NCBI GenBank assembly: GCA_035646375.1
Contig: DASRPM010000209.1
Span: 1 to 11,439 of the forward strand
Source: DASYRM01 sp035646375
GTDB lineage: Bacteria; Acidobacteriota; Vicinamibacteria; Vicinamibacterales; UBA2999
Direction: 5' to 3'
Length of the DNA stretch: 11,439 nt
Within the stretch, counting starts at the first letter, position 1; each line of letters starts with the position of its first letter. Shown here piece after piece: positions 1-7,283 of this stretch. The position numbers were made by a program, and so were the translations under genes. The notes beneath the pieces were generated by a model, which was not told the origin of the DNA, ran no database searches, and saw nothing but the letters and a program-made list of their open reading frames with translations.

Positions 1-2073
1 GGCCGCGGCTTCCGTCGACAGAGTGTTGTCCCGCTCACGGATCAAGGTCTCGAGCGGCCGTGCTTCACGGATGTAGAGGGCGGCATCGACATCGGCCGCA
101 ATGACCGGAAGACGCGCGGCCAGCGTGGCCGGATTGCCGCGCACGCGCACGGTCATCACGAGCGGCGACAAGGCGCCCGGCGCCGCGGCGTGAAACACGA
201 ACGGCTGTTCGTCGCCGGCGTCGTCGGGGTCCAGCCCCAGGTCGCGCACGACTCCCACGATGTCGTACCACGGCGTCGTAGACGCGCCGGGTTGCGCGGA
301 GGACTCCGGATACCGGAGACGGGCGCCGATCGGCGAGCCGCTTCCGCCGCGGCTTCGAAAGCCGCGCACGAACGCCTCGTTGACGAGCACCGCTCGCGCG
401 TCCGGGCTGTGGTCGCCGGCGTGGAACGCACGCCCGAGGAGGACCGGGAGTTCGTATGTCTCGAAGAACTCCGGCCCCACCGCCGATGTCTGGAAGCCGT
501 AGTCGAACGCCGGCCCGGCGCCGGGCGACAGCTCGACGTCGGCGACCCGGCCTCTCCGCGGCGCTCCTTCGCCCGGAGCGCGGTCGGCGAACGTGACCGC
601 GACCACGCCGGGTTGCTGTGCAAGGCGCCGCTCGAGCGCCGCGAACGTCTGCGCCCGCCGCTGCTCGGACGCGGGCGTCGCCTCCTCGTCGAACGGCCGG
701 TCGAGGTCGATGTGCGCGGCGAGATACCCCTGGCTTGGAAACTCGGCGCGGATGGTCAGCTTGTGGATCGCCTGGCTCGCGCTTTCCATGGCGGCGGGGA
801 TCCCCATGGCTGTGAGCGCCACCTGGGCGATCATCGCGCCCGTCCAGACGCGCCCGAAGCGCAGCGTGGCGCCGCCGCCACGGTTCGCGAGCTGCGGCTG
901 CAGGCGCGTCCGCGTGGCTCTCAGCGCCGGCAGCAGCGACAGCATCGCGGCGCTGACGACCGCGAGTCCGCCGGCGTACACGATCGTCGAGACCCTCAGG
1001 CCCGGTGTCACCCAGAACGGTGCGTCGCCGATGTTTTCGACGCCCCACGTCACCACCCGGTCCGCGGCAAGCAGGCCCACCGCCGTCGCGACCGACGCGA
1101 GCACCAGCGCCTCCACGAAGAGCTGCCCGACGATGCGCGCCCGGCTCGCCCCGAGGGCGGAACGCACGGCGATTTCCCCCTCCCGTGTCGCAGTCCTCGC
1201 GTAGACCAGCGTGCCGACGGTCAGGCACGCGATGCTCAGCACCAGCAGGATAGGCAGGTTCCTCGATGCGAATTGGGCCATGCCCTGAGGAATCTCGGAG
1301 TCTCCCCCAAGTGGCACGACGCGTGGCCGGAGATGCTGGTGCGTGGCCGGCAGCGCCGCGGCCGTGCGTTCGCCGAAGACGCGCAGTTCGGCGTTCGCCT
1401 GCTCCCGCGACGCGCCGGGAGCCAGCCGGCCGATCACGCCGATCGCACCGCCCGAGAGCGACTCGTGCGTGGCGCGGAGCGACAGCGGCGTCCAGGCGTC
1501 GTGGTTGACGGGGTACTCGAAACCCTGTGGCATGACGCCGATGACGGTCGTCGCCGTGTTCCCCAGTCGCACCACCGATCCCACGACGTCCGGCCGGCCG
1601 GCGGTCACGCGCTGCCACGCGTCGTAGCCGAGCACCACCACGCTGGGCGCTCCAGGCATGTCGTCGGAGTCGAGCAGGGCGCGGCCAAGCAGGGGAGGCA
1701 CACGAGCCGAACCGAACGCGGCGGCCGTGAGCTGCGCGATCTGGACCGGCTGGGGGGCGCCGTTGCCGACCGCGAGATTGCGAGTGTCCGTGCGGAAGGC
1801 CCCCAGGTTCTCGATGGTGTGCAGGCCGCGGCGCCATTCGAGGAAGTCGCGCGCCACCCGGGGCTCGGGCTGGTTGGTCAGGGCATTGTGCGTCGCGATT
1901 TCGACCAGGCGGTCGCCTTCGGGGAGCGGGATCGTCGGCGACAGGATCTTGCCCGACACGTCGTACCAGACGGCGCCGATCCCGATCGCGATGGCGAGCG
2001 CCAACCCGCCCGCGAGGGTCAAGCCCGGGTATTTCAGGAGCATCCGGAGTCCGAGCTTGTAGTCCTGCAGCAT
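1..2073 (-). CDS. ADOP-type MacB/FtsX ABC transporter permease (C-terminus beyond window)
   Basis: The frame is open from an ATG at 2073 to the window edge (691 residues, no stop), so the C-terminal part is missing. Residues 17-37 form the first membrane helix. About 40-270 is a periplasmic MacB_PCD-like domain with 'VIGVMPQGFEYP' near 177. Residues 273-385 are an FtsX core with three helices and the hallmark 'REGEIAVRSALGAS' at 297-310. About 405 onward repeats the PCD half, with 'VLVNEAFVRGF' near 562; its opening helix is weakly hydrophobic for the family. Full ADOP proteins run about 800-880 residues with two PCD-FtsX halves, so the second FtsX core should lie outside the window. Such permeases are inner-membrane proteins, often without an adjacent ATPase, and their substrate is unknown; macrolide or lipoprotein export is only an analogy. 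GAGG lies 4 bases before the start. A longer open frame overlaps it in another minus-strand phase but has no protein-like composition. Confidence 0.93.
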   Translation of the reverse strand, partial: MLQDYKLGLRMLLKYPGLTLAGGLALAIAIGIGAVWYDVSGKILSPTIPLPEGDRLVEIATHNALTNQPEPRVARDFLEWRRGLHTIENLGAFRTDTRNLAVGNGAPQPVQIAQLTAAAFGSARVPPLLGRALLDSDDMPGAPSVVVLGYDAWQRVTAGRPDVVGSVVRLGNTATTVIGVMPQGFEYPVNHDAWTPLSLRATHESLSGGAIGVIGRLAPGASREQANAELRVFGERTAAALPATHQHLRPRVVPLGGDSEIPQGMAQFASRNLPILLVLSIACLTVGTLVYARTATREGEIAVRSALGASRARIVGQLFVEALVLASVATAVGLLAADRVVTWGVENIGDAPFWVTPGLRVSTIVYAGGLAVVSAAMLSLLPALRATRTRLQPQLANRGGGATLRFGRVWTGAMIAQVALTAMGIPAAMESASQAIHKLTIRAEFPSQGYLAAHIDLDRPFDEEATPASEQRRAQTFAALERRLAQQPGVVAVTFADRAPGEGAPRRGRVADVELSPGAGPAFDYGFQTSAVGPEFFETYELPVLLGRAFHAGDHSPDARAVLVNEAFVRGFRSRGGSGSPIGARLRYPESSAQPGASTTPWYDIVGVVRDLGLDPDDAGDEQPFVFHAAAPGALSPLVMTVRVRGNPATLAARLPVIAADVDAALYIREARPLETLIRERDNTLSTEAAA

Positions 2074-2090
2074 GGAGCCTCGCTGAACAC

Positions 2091-2096
2091 ACATTA
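2091..2096 (-). promoter_or_regulatory. candidate -10 hexamer of the ADOP permease gene
   Basis: Read on the minus strand the hexamer is TAATGT, ending 17 bases before the ATG. A start point about 7 bases downstream would give a leader of about 11 bases containing the GAGG ribosome binding site. No good -35 hexamer is visible, so the call rests on the hexamer and its position. Confidence 0.35.
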
Positions 2097-2102
2097 CGCC
2101 GG

Positions 2103-2140
2103 CGGGACCAAACGGTGCACAGCTGACTGCGGCGGTCCCG
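2103..2140. promoter_or_regulatory. inverted repeat between divergent promoters, possible operator
   Basis: CGGGACC at 2103-2109 and GGTCCCG at 2134-2140 form a perfect 7-base inverted repeat with a 24-base spacer. The arm centres are 31 bases apart, about three helical turns. Each arm falls just upstream of one of the two divergent -10 candidates, where a dimeric regulator could act on both genes. This is inference; a repeat of this size could also arise by chance in GC-rich DNA. Confidence 0.3.
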
Positions 2141-2150
2141 GTGCTAGACT
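2123..2150 (+). promoter_or_regulatory. candidate extended -10 promoter of the lipoprotein gene
   Basis: A -35-like CTGACT (2123-2128), a 16-base spacer and an extended -10 element TGC-TAGACT (2142-2150) precede the gene. The hexamer ends 6 bases before the ATG, so transcription would start at or next to the start codon. There is no Shine-Dalgarno sequence, which fits a leaderless mRNA. Confidence 0.5.
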
Positions 2151-2156
2151 CCCCGG

Positions 2157-2609
2157 ATGATCAAGAGTCCAAGGGCCGCCGTCGGTGCTGCTGCGCTCGC
2201 CTGCGTTCTGCTGGCCGCGTGCAGCGCGCCCGCACCGCGGGAACAGGATGTCGTCGCCGTGATGGAGGCGTTCTACGGCGCGATGAAGACCGGCGACAAG
2301 GCCGCGGCCATGCAGAACATCGCACCCGACGCGGTCTTTCTCGAGTCGGGAAAACTCGAAACGCGGGCGGAGTACGAGTCGAGCCACCTGCCCGCCGACA
2401 TCGAGTTCGAGCGGCAGGTCACGGGCAAGCGGTCGCCCTGGCAGGTGAAGTTCGACGGCGACACCGCCTGGGGGATCGCGACCACCGAGTTCAACGGGAC
2501 GTTCGATGGCAGCCCGGTGAACTTCGTGAGCGCGCAGCTGGCCGTCCTGACTCGCGTGAACGGCAACTGGCAAATCCGATCGATTCACTGGTCGTCGCGC
2601 CGGCTCTGA
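2157..2609 (+). CDS. NTF2-like (SnoaL/DUF4440-type) lipoprotein
   Basis: A 150-residue protein with a lipoprotein signal peptide: basic start (K3, R6), hydrophobic stretch 8-20 and lipobox LAAC at 19-22, giving a lipidated Cys22. Residues 30-148 resemble the NTF2-like alpha+beta cone: an N-terminal helix 'VVAVMEAFYGAMKTGD', 'IAPDAVFLESGK', then strands ending 'RVNGNWQIRSIHWSSR'. The terminal 'G.W.I..IHWS' is typical of DUF4440/SnoaL-like proteins. These bind small ligands or act as accessory domains, so the substrate cannot be predicted. The protein should be anchored to a membrane facing the periplasm. It is divergent from the ADOP permease and converges with the oxidoreductase 10 bases downstream. 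The ATG is chosen because the signal peptide starts there and a promoter-like element ends 6 bases upstream. Confidence 0.88.
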   Translation: MIKSPRAAVGAAALACVLLAACSAPAPREQDVVAVMEAFYGAMKTGDKAAAMQNIAPDAVFLESGKLETRAEYESSHLPADIEFERQVTGKRSPWQVKFDGDTAWGIATTEFNGTFDGSPVNFVSAQLAVLTRVNGNWQIRSIHWSSRRL

Positions 2610-2619
2610 CGCGGTACCG

Positions 2620-3588
2620 CTAGAGGCGCACGACGATCTTGCCGCGCGCGCGGCCGGATTCCAGGTGCTGCATCGCCGCGGCCACCTCGGCGAAGGGGTA
2701 GCACGTGTCGATCACCGTCGTCACGGTTCCGGCCCGCATGAAATCGGCGAGCACCTGAAGATCGTCCTGGTTCGGCTTCGCCACGAAGAGCCTGATCTTC
2801 TGGCTGATGAAGAGCGACGTCGCGAGCAGCCGCAGGATGGCGGCGATCGACGCTGGGTCCTCGGGACTCCCACCTCCGTTGGGCAGGTACGTGCCGCCAG
2901 GCTTCAGCACACGCCTCACCGCTGAGAGCGATCGGTTCCCCACGTTGTCCAGCACGGCGTCGTAGCGCACGCCGCTCGTCGTGAAATCGTCCTTCGTGTA
3001 GTCGATCAGGTGATCGGCGCCGATCGATCGCACCAGCTCGAGGTTGCGCGTGCTCTGCACGCCGGTGACCTCCGCGCCAAGCGCCTTCGCGATCTGCACG
3101 GCAAACGTGCCGACGCCGCCCGCGGCGCCGTTGATCAGGACCTTCTGCCCCGGTTGCACCCGCGCCTGGTTCCGCAGCGCCTGCAGTGCCGTCGTCGCCG
3201 CCACGGCCACGCCGCCCGCCTGTTCGAAGGTCACGTTCTCGGGCTTCGTCGTGGCCTTCGTGACCGGTACGGTCAGATACTCGGCCAGCGTTCCGGAGCT
3301 TCCGCCGAAGACGGCGTCGCCGGCCCTGAACCGCGTGACGCCGCTCCCGACGGCTTCGACGGTGCCTGAATAGTCGAGGCCGAGCCGCAGCATCGACTTC
3401 GGCTTCTTGAGCCCGGACCCGAGCCGGATCGGAAGCGGCGAGCCGCGCATCAGGTGCCAGTCCGCCGGGTTCACGGCGGCCGCATGCACCTTGACGAGGA
3501 TTTCGCCGGTCGCCGGCGTCGGCATGTCCACGTCGACATGCCGGAGCACTTCGGGGCCGCCGTACTCGGAATAGACGACCGCCTTCAT
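2620..3588 (-). CDS. zinc-independent MDR oxidoreductase (quinone oxidoreductase-like)
   Basis: A 322-residue, full-length medium-chain dehydrogenase/reductase. The N-terminal GroES-like domain (1-125) carries 'AAAVNPADWHLMRG' (37-49) and 'GLDYSGTVEAVG' (70-81). The Rossmann domain has 'INGAAGGVGTFAVQIAKALG' at 152-171, the NAD(P)H-binding glycine motif. 'GVQSTRN' and 'LVRSIGADHLIDY' follow, as usual in the quinone oxidoreductase branch. The cysteine clusters of zinc alcohol dehydrogenases are absent, so it should use NAD(P)H to reduce quinones or activated double bonds in the cytoplasm; the substrate is not readable. It appears to be a single gene, convergent with the lipoprotein and divergent from the small membrane protein. 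The start has no Shine-Dalgarno sequence. Confidence 0.94.
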   Translation of the reverse strand: MKAVVYSEYGGPEVLRHVDVDMPTPATGEILVKVHAAAVNPADWHLMRGSPLPIRLGSGLKKPKSMLRLGLDYSGTVEAVGSGVTRFRAGDAVFGGSSGTLAEYLTVPVTKATTKPENVTFEQAGGVAVAATTALQALRNQARVQPGQKVLINGAAGGVGTFAVQIAKALGAEVTGVQSTRNLELVRSIGADHLIDYTKDDFTTSGVRYDAVLDNVGNRSLSAVRRVLKPGGTYLPNGGGSPEDPASIAAILRLLATSLFISQKIRLFVAKPNQDDLQVLADFMRAGTVTTVIDTCYPFAEVAAAMQHLESGRARGKIVVRL

Positions 3589-3597
3589 GGCGGGCGC

Positions 3598-3603
3598 ATC
3601 GTA
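3598..3603 (-). promoter_or_regulatory. candidate -10 hexamer of the MDR gene
   Basis: On the minus strand TACGAT ends 9 bases before the ATG, predicting a leader of about 3 bases. An overlapping alternative, TAGGGT at 3603-3608, would give a leader of about 8 bases. No ribosome binding site is seen, so a near-leaderless mRNA is likely. No convincing -35 was found. Confidence 0.35.
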
Positions 3604-3680
3604 CCCTACTCATCCTCGCGGCCATGATCGCGTCCGACGGTCCGGTATTTGAATTCAGGTCTGGATGACTGCGGATGCGG

Positions 3681-3688
3681 AAGGAAGG
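3681..3688 (+). promoter_or_regulatory. ribosome binding site deciding the start at 3695
   Basis: AAGGAAGG ends 6 bases before the ATG at 3695. It touches the in-frame ATG at 3689 and lies downstream of the ATG at 3665, so only 3695 has normal spacing. Confidence 0.65.
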
Positions 3689-3694
3689 ATGACC

Positions 3695-4024
3695 ATGGCG
3701 GGACTGAATCTGATGCGGAACGGCGGCGTGCGGGCAGGCTCAGCTTTCGCGCTGGGCGTGGTCACGGGTCTGTTCTTGAAAGAAACGCTGCACCGAATGC
3801 AAGAGGTTGTGCAACGCAGGCAGGCACATCGCGAGCACGAGGGCACAGTTGTCTACGACGAGAACCTGCCCGACTCACTCGAACGGCGTGAGCCGGCGCC
3901 TCACGAGGGACAGGTGCGCTTCGGCGGCACCGGCGCGCTGGGTGTGGCGCCGGCGGCCGCGGCGACGGCGCGTGAAACGACCTCGCCGGTCGAGGACCCT
4001 CACGCGCCTCGAGACCGCCCCTGA
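3695..4024 (+). CDS. small single-helix membrane protein, unknown function
   Basis: A 109-residue protein not assigned to a family. An in-frame ATG lies upstream at 3665 and another at 3689. The ATG at 3695 is preferred because AAGGAAGG (3681-3688) lies 6 bases before it. From that start, 'RAGSAFALGVVTGLFL' (about 13-28) is a membrane helix, followed by a charged amphipathic helix 'KETLHRMQEVVQRRQAHREH', so a short N-terminus, one helix and a long polar tail are expected. The tail becomes Ala/Pro rich (about 82-109) and looks disordered. The first codons include more AT-ending triplets than neighbouring genes. The layout recalls YtxH-like membrane-anchored small proteins, but no homology is claimed. 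Its last 25 bases overlap the end of the convergent membrane protein gene. Confidence 0.68.
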   Translation: MAGLNLMRNGGVRAGSAFALGVVTGLFLKETLHRMQEVVQRRQAHREHEGTVVYDENLPDSLERREPAPHEGQVRFGGTGALGVAPAAAATARETTSPVEDPHAPRDRP

Positions 4025-4419
4025 TACGCGGCGCCGAGGGCGGCACCGAGGATCCGCAGCCCGTTCGCGGCCACGAACCAGAACGGGCCGTACGCGGCGA
4101 AGACCGCGGCGACCGTCGTCGGCGGGATCGAGCAGATCGCCAGGTAGATGGCGGTCGCGAGGGCGCCGGTGAGCGCGCCGTGCAGCGCGAACCGTGACGA
4201 CAGAGGCCGCGCCACCCACACGCCCAGCAGTCCGCCGGCGATAAAGCAGGCCAGCGCGACAGACGCGAAAAAGATCGTGTAGTCGCCCGATCCGCGTTCG
4301 GCGCCGGCAACGAAGGGATTGTCGAGGAGCGGTATCAGGGGCACCGCGATCACCAGCAAGACCGCTTCGATCAGGACCGCGCCGATCAGGATGCGCCCCC
4401 AGCGAATTCCGTGAGACAT
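4000..4419 (-). CDS. four-helix integral membrane protein, unknown function
   Basis: A 139-residue hydrophobic protein with about four membrane helices, near 9-31, 48-70, 78-97 and 103-131. It starts 'MSHGIRWGRILIG' and ends with a short basic tail 'YQGRSRGA'. It has no enzymatic motif; charged residues inside or near helices are few (E18, E41, D46). It recalls small four-helix proteins of the TIGR04086 kind, but I do not claim membership. An in-frame ATG at 4473 would add 18 residues of charged sequence and read through the candidate promoter, so the ATG at 4419 is preferred. It is divergent from the acyltransferase operon and overlaps the small membrane protein tail-to-tail, so it is probably transcribed alone. 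Confidence 0.8.
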   Translation of the reverse strand: MSHGIRWGRILIGAVLIEAVLLVIAVPLIPLLDNPFVAGAERGSGDYTIFFASVALACFIAGGLLGVWVARPLSSRFALHGALTGALATAIYLAICSIPPTTVAAVFAAYGPFWFVAANGLRILGAALGAAYQGRSRGA

Positions 4420-4427
4420 GGCGACCG

Positions 4428-4433
4428 ATGATA
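4428..4433 (-). promoter_or_regulatory. candidate -10 hexamer of the four-helix membrane protein gene
   Basis: TATCAT on the minus strand matches five of six bases of the TATAAT consensus and ends 8 bases before the ATG at 4419. The leader would be about 2 bases. No ribosome binding site or clear -35 is visible. Confidence 0.45.
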
Positions 4434-4475
4434 GCCCTTGTTCCGTTTCTCCTATGCGCCGGGCCGGCGGCAATC

Positions 4476-4481
4476 TAATGT
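4476..4481 (+). promoter_or_regulatory. candidate -10 hexamer of the acyltransferase operon
   Basis: TAATGT ends 9 bases before the GTG start codon, which would give a leader of about 3 bases. The overlapping TAGACA (4481-4486) is an alternative that sits closer to the start. There is no Shine-Dalgarno sequence. The upstream flank has GCCGG-G-CCGGC at 4458-4468, an 11-base inverted repeat of unknown meaning. Confidence 0.35.
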
Positions 4482-4490
4482 AGACAGTTC

Positions 4491-5687
4491 GTGAGCACGA
4501 CGGATCGTTTGCACGCTCTCGACGGCGTCCGCGGCTTCGCGCTGATCCTCGGGATCTTCTTTCACGGCGCCGCCGGCTACGTCGAGAACTTTCCCGCGGC
4601 GTTGTGGCCGATGCGCGAGCCGTCGAGCACGACGCTGGGGCTGCTGTTCTTCGTCAGCCACATGTTCCGGATGTCGCTGTTCATCTTCATCGCCGGCTTC
4701 TTCGGACGCATGTTGATCGAGCGGAAGGGCACCGCCGGGTTCGTCCGCGATCGCGCCAAGCGCATTCTGTTGCCGCTGGTCGCCGGACTGCCCGTCGTGC
4801 TGCTGGCGTTGGGGCTGTTGGGCGGGCTGGGATTCCTGCTGAGCGGGATGAGCGTGGCGGATCTGCAGCGGCTGCAGACGCCGCCGCCCGGCACGCCAAC
4901 CCCACGAGGGGCGTTCCCGTGGGCGCATCTCTGGTTTCTCTACTACCTGCTCCTCTTCTATGGCGGCGCGCTCATCGTGCGGGCCATCGGCCGGGCCGTG
5001 GATCCCGGCGGCCGGGTTGTCGCCGTGCTCGACGCGGTGGTGCGCTTCTGTCTGAGCGGTGTCTGGGGCGCCGCCGCCATCGGTCTGCCGCTGGCGGCGT
5101 ACTTCTATTCCCTCGAGGGTTGGTCGAGTTGGACCGGTCTGCCGGCGCCGCTGGTGTTCTTGCCGCATCTGCCGTCCGTCGTCGGGTACGGGACCGCGTT
5201 TGCCGCCGGCTGGCTCGCGCACCGGCAGGTGGATCGTGTGTTGGCGCTCGAGAGGCGATGGCTCGCGTTTCTCGTGGCCGCCGTGGCGCTCACCGTGGTG
5301 TGCCTCTGGCTCGGCGGCCTGACTCCGCGCTTCGAGGCGTATCTCGAGAACCGCACGCTGCTGTGGTACACCGCCGCGTATCTGGTCGGGACGTGGTGCT
5401 GGATCTTCGGCCTGATCGGCTGTGCCGTCCGCTACCTGTCGGCGCCGAGCCCTCGTCGGCGCTACCTCGCCGACTCGTCGTATTTCCTCTACCTGATGCA
5501 CCTGCCGGTGCTGGCGCTGTTTGCGGCGTGGTGGAATCCGCTGCCGTGGCACTGGACGATCAAGTATCCGCTGCAGATCGTGGCGACGCTCGTCGTGCTG
5601 TTGCTCTCGTACAATTATCTCGTGCGCTCGACGTTGATCGGTGCGACGTTGAACGGACGGCGCTACCCGAGGCGCCTCGCCGCCTGA
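4491..5687 (+). CDS. acyltransferase-3 family membrane protein (OpgC/MdoC-like)
   Basis: A 398-residue protein with a GTG start, about ten membrane helices and the acyltransferase 3 (PF01757) pattern. It opens with 'RLHALDGVRGFALILGIFFH', and His25 sits where the family's essential histidine lies. Other marks are 'FIFIAGFFGRMLIERKG' (65-80), 'AHLWFLYYLLLFY' (145-157), 'YLADSSYFLYLMHLPV' (325-340) and the ending 'STLIGATLNGRRYPRR' (380-395). The order and the closing motif match OpgC-like proteins, which transfer succinyl or acyl groups onto periplasmic glucans or other surface glycans from the inner membrane. The actual acceptor cannot be read, and no glucan synthesis genes lie nearby. Its TGA shares one base with the ATG of the next gene, so the two are translationally coupled. 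Confidence 0.9.
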   Translation: MSTTDRLHALDGVRGFALILGIFFHGAAGYVENFPAALWPMREPSSTTLGLLFFVSHMFRMSLFIFIAGFFGRMLIERKGTAGFVRDRAKRILLPLVAGLPVVLLALGLLGGLGFLLSGMSVADLQRLQTPPPGTPTPRGAFPWAHLWFLYYLLLFYGGALIVRAIGRAVDPGGRVVAVLDAVVRFCLSGVWGAAAIGLPLAAYFYSLEGWSSWTGLPAPLVFLPHLPSVVGYGTAFAAGWLAHRQVDRVLALERRWLAFLVAAVALTVVCLWLGGLTPRFEAYLENRTLLWYTAAYLVGTWCWIFGLIGCAVRYLSAPSPRRRYLADSSYFLYLMHLPVLALFAAWWNPLPWHWTIKYPLQIVATLVVLLLSYNYLVRSTLIGATLNGRRYPRRLAA

Positions 5688-7234
5688 TGGCACCCACCAG
5701 CGACCGGGGCCTGCTCGCGCGAATTCTGCAGACACCACAACTCGAGCGCGTCGTGCCTCGCCTCGAGGCCCAGGTGGTCCACCGCCTGATCGAGGCCTGT
5801 GGGCTCGAGGACAGCGCATCGCTCGTCGCGTTGCTGACGCCGCAGCAGCTGACAGGCGTGTTCGACTTCGATCTGTGGAACGCCGCGCACCCGGGCGCGG
5901 ACGACCGCTTCGACGCCACGCGTTTCGCCCGCTGGCTCGAGGTCATCGTGGAATCGGGCGTCGCGGCCGGGGCGGCCAAACTGGCGGACATGGACGCGGG
6001 GTTGATCACGGCGGCGTTCGCGCAGCACGTGTTCGTGTTCGATCTGGCTGCGCTGCCCGCGACAGGGGGGCGGCCGCGGCCAAATGCCGAGATCGGCGGC
6101 TATCTGGTGGTCCCGAAGGGCGGCGACGCATGGGATGCCCTGGTGGAGGTGCTGTCGGCGCTCGACGCAAACCATCAGGCGTGTTTCCATCGGGTGATGC
6201 AGGGATGCCGGCGGCTGTCGAATTCCGCGCCGGAGATCGATGGCCTGCACGCTCTGCTCGGCGCCGATGCGCAAACGATGTTCGACCTGGCGGCCAGCCG
6301 CGACGAGCGCCGCGAGCAGAGCGGCTATCTATCGGCGCCGCAGGCGCGCGCGTTTCTCACCATGTCGCGGCAGCTGCGGCGGGATGGCGATCCTCCGCCC
6401 GGTGTCCATGCCATTGCCCGCGCCTATTTCCGGGAGATTGCCACTCCCGCGCCCGCCGCGCCGCAGCCCGCGCCGGGGCAGGCGAGCGTCGAGGCCGGGG
6501 CCGCCGCCGTGGTCGAACTGCTCGTCGATGCGGGCGTACTGCCGCGCCCGCCGCGCGCGCTGCTGGAAGCGGCCGACGCGGGATCGTCACGCCTGTCGCA
6601 CATCCGGGCGCAGCTGACAGGTGCCGCCGCGCGCGGCCCCGAGTCGTTCGCGACGCGCAACGGGGAGCTGGCGTTTCTGGCCAACGCAGTCGTTGCTGGA
6701 GGTTCGGTCCAGGGCCGTGCGTTCACGCCGGAGGAGGCGTCGGAGGCCGTCCTCTCGACCTGCAACCTCGGCCTCGAGAACTGGCCGGCGTCGTGGCCGG
6801 CGCCCGACGACTACGTCGCCGAGCACGGGCTGATCGGCGTCTTCCAGTTCGGGTGGAGCGTGCTGCATCAGGACGTCAGCCTGTACGCGGCGGAGCAGCT
6901 GGTCGCCGTGCTCGCCAAGCTGCGGGTCGGCGACCGTGAAACGCAGGCCGCACTCACCGGCTTGCGTCGCGAGATGGCGAAGCAATGGAAGGCGGGAACG
7001 CCCTGGCGCGCGCGACGCTCCCTCGAGGTGATTGCGATGCTCGACATGCCGGCCTGGGCCGCGCTGCTGGCGCTGTGCGACGAGTGTCCGGTGCTCGCCG
7101 CGGCGACGGCGGCGTCGCTTGGTTCCGGCGTGCGTCAGGTGAGCGCCACGGCGTTCGAGTTCATCTCGGAGAACCGGCAGATCGCGTCCGTCCGCGCGTT
7201 CATGACGGCGCTTCCCGAGACACTGCGCGGCTGA
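5687..7234 (+). CDS. DUF6178-like cytoplasmic protein, function unknown
   Basis: A 515-residue, mostly helical soluble protein without signal peptide or membrane helix. The N-terminal part resembles the DUF6178 family: 'VHRLIEACGLEDSASLVALL' (31-50), 'TPQQLTGVFDFDLWN' (51-65), 'RFDATRFARWLEVIVESG' (74-91) and 'HVFVFDL' (114-120), the leucine-rich helical pattern known from Deltaproteobacteria and relatives. A Pro/Ala-rich linker at 251-268 separates it from a C-terminal helical half that holds 'FQFGWSVLHQDV' (387-398). No catalytic motif is recognised and the family has no established function that I know of. Translation starts at an ATG overlapping the acyltransferase stop (TGATG), with no independent promoter visible, so the pair should be co-expressed. 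The family assignment is by pattern memory and is moderately sure; the reading frame is very sure. Confidence 0.82.
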   Translation: MAPTSDRGLLARILQTPQLERVVPRLEAQVVHRLIEACGLEDSASLVALLTPQQLTGVFDFDLWNAAHPGADDRFDATRFARWLEVIVESGVAAGAAKLADMDAGLITAAFAQHVFVFDLAALPATGGRPRPNAEIGGYLVVPKGGDAWDALVEVLSALDANHQACFHRVMQGCRRLSNSAPEIDGLHALLGADAQTMFDLAASRDERREQSGYLSAPQARAFLTMSRQLRRDGDPPPGVHAIARAYFREIATPAPAAPQPAPGQASVEAGAAAVVELLVDAGVLPRPPRALLEAADAGSSRLSHIRAQLTGAAARGPESFATRNGELAFLANAVVAGGSVQGRAFTPEEASEAVLSTCNLGLENWPASWPAPDDYVAEHGLIGVFQFGWSVLHQDVSLYAAEQLVAVLAKLRVGDRETQAALTGLRREMAKQWKAGTPWRARRSLEVIAMLDMPAWAALLALCDECPVLAAATAASLGSGVRQVSATAFEFISENRQIASVRAFMTALPETLRG

Positions 7235-7238
7235 CGCT

Positions 7239-7259
7239 CGCGGGCGCCTGCCACCCGCG
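7239..7259 (+). terminator. possible hairpin after the acyltransferase/DUF6178-like unit
   Basis: CGCGGG (7239-7244) and CCCGCG (7254-7259) form a 6-base stem with a 9-base loop, beginning 4 bases after the stop codon. There is no T-tract, so it would be a weak or Rho-assisted terminator or an mRNA-end stabiliser. Such stems arise often by chance in DNA this GC rich. Confidence 0.3.
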
Positions 7260-7268
7260 GCAATGGAG

Positions 7269-7277
7269 TGATATGGT
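7269..7277 (+). promoter_or_regulatory. candidate extended -10 promoter of the amidase gene
   Basis: TGA-TATGGT has the TGn extension and a TAnnnT hexamer that ends 6 bases before the ATG at 7284, the same geometry as the lipoprotein gene. GGAG at 7265-7268 is 15 bases from the start, too far to be a ribosome binding site. A leaderless transcript is implied. No clear -35 is seen. Confidence 0.5.
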
Positions 7278-7283
7278 TCGCGC

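Noticed and set aside
65..2092. A 675-codon open frame on the minus strand in another phase of the permease gene
   Set aside because: Its translation is extremely rich in Arg, Ala and Pro without domain motifs, while the adjacent phase gives a clean ADOP permease.
190..2160. A 656-codon open frame on the plus strand antisense to the permease
   Set aside because: Stop-free antisense frames are expected in GC-rich codon-biased genes; the translation is Arg/His/Asp rich and unlike any protein family.
2610..2619. Possible bidirectional terminator between the convergent lipoprotein and MDR genes
   Set aside because: Only 10 bases separate the stops and no stem with a T-tract is present.
3585..3599. 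A four-codon leader frame (ATG CGC CCG CCA TGA) overlapping the MDR start codon as ATGA
   Set aside because: Both promoter candidates for this gene would start transcription downstream of that ATG, and it has no ribosome binding site.
5668..5679. A 12-base perfect palindrome CGAGGCGCCTCG just before the DUF6178-like start
   Set aside because: It lies in acyltransferase coding sequence, and about three such palindromes are expected by chance in a window this long.
4604..5686. An in-frame extension of the DUF6178-like protein back through the acyltransferase gene
   Set aside because: The extra 361 residues are out of phase with a clearly real acyltransferase and have shadow-type composition; the ATG at 5687 overlaps the stop and opens the family-like sequence.
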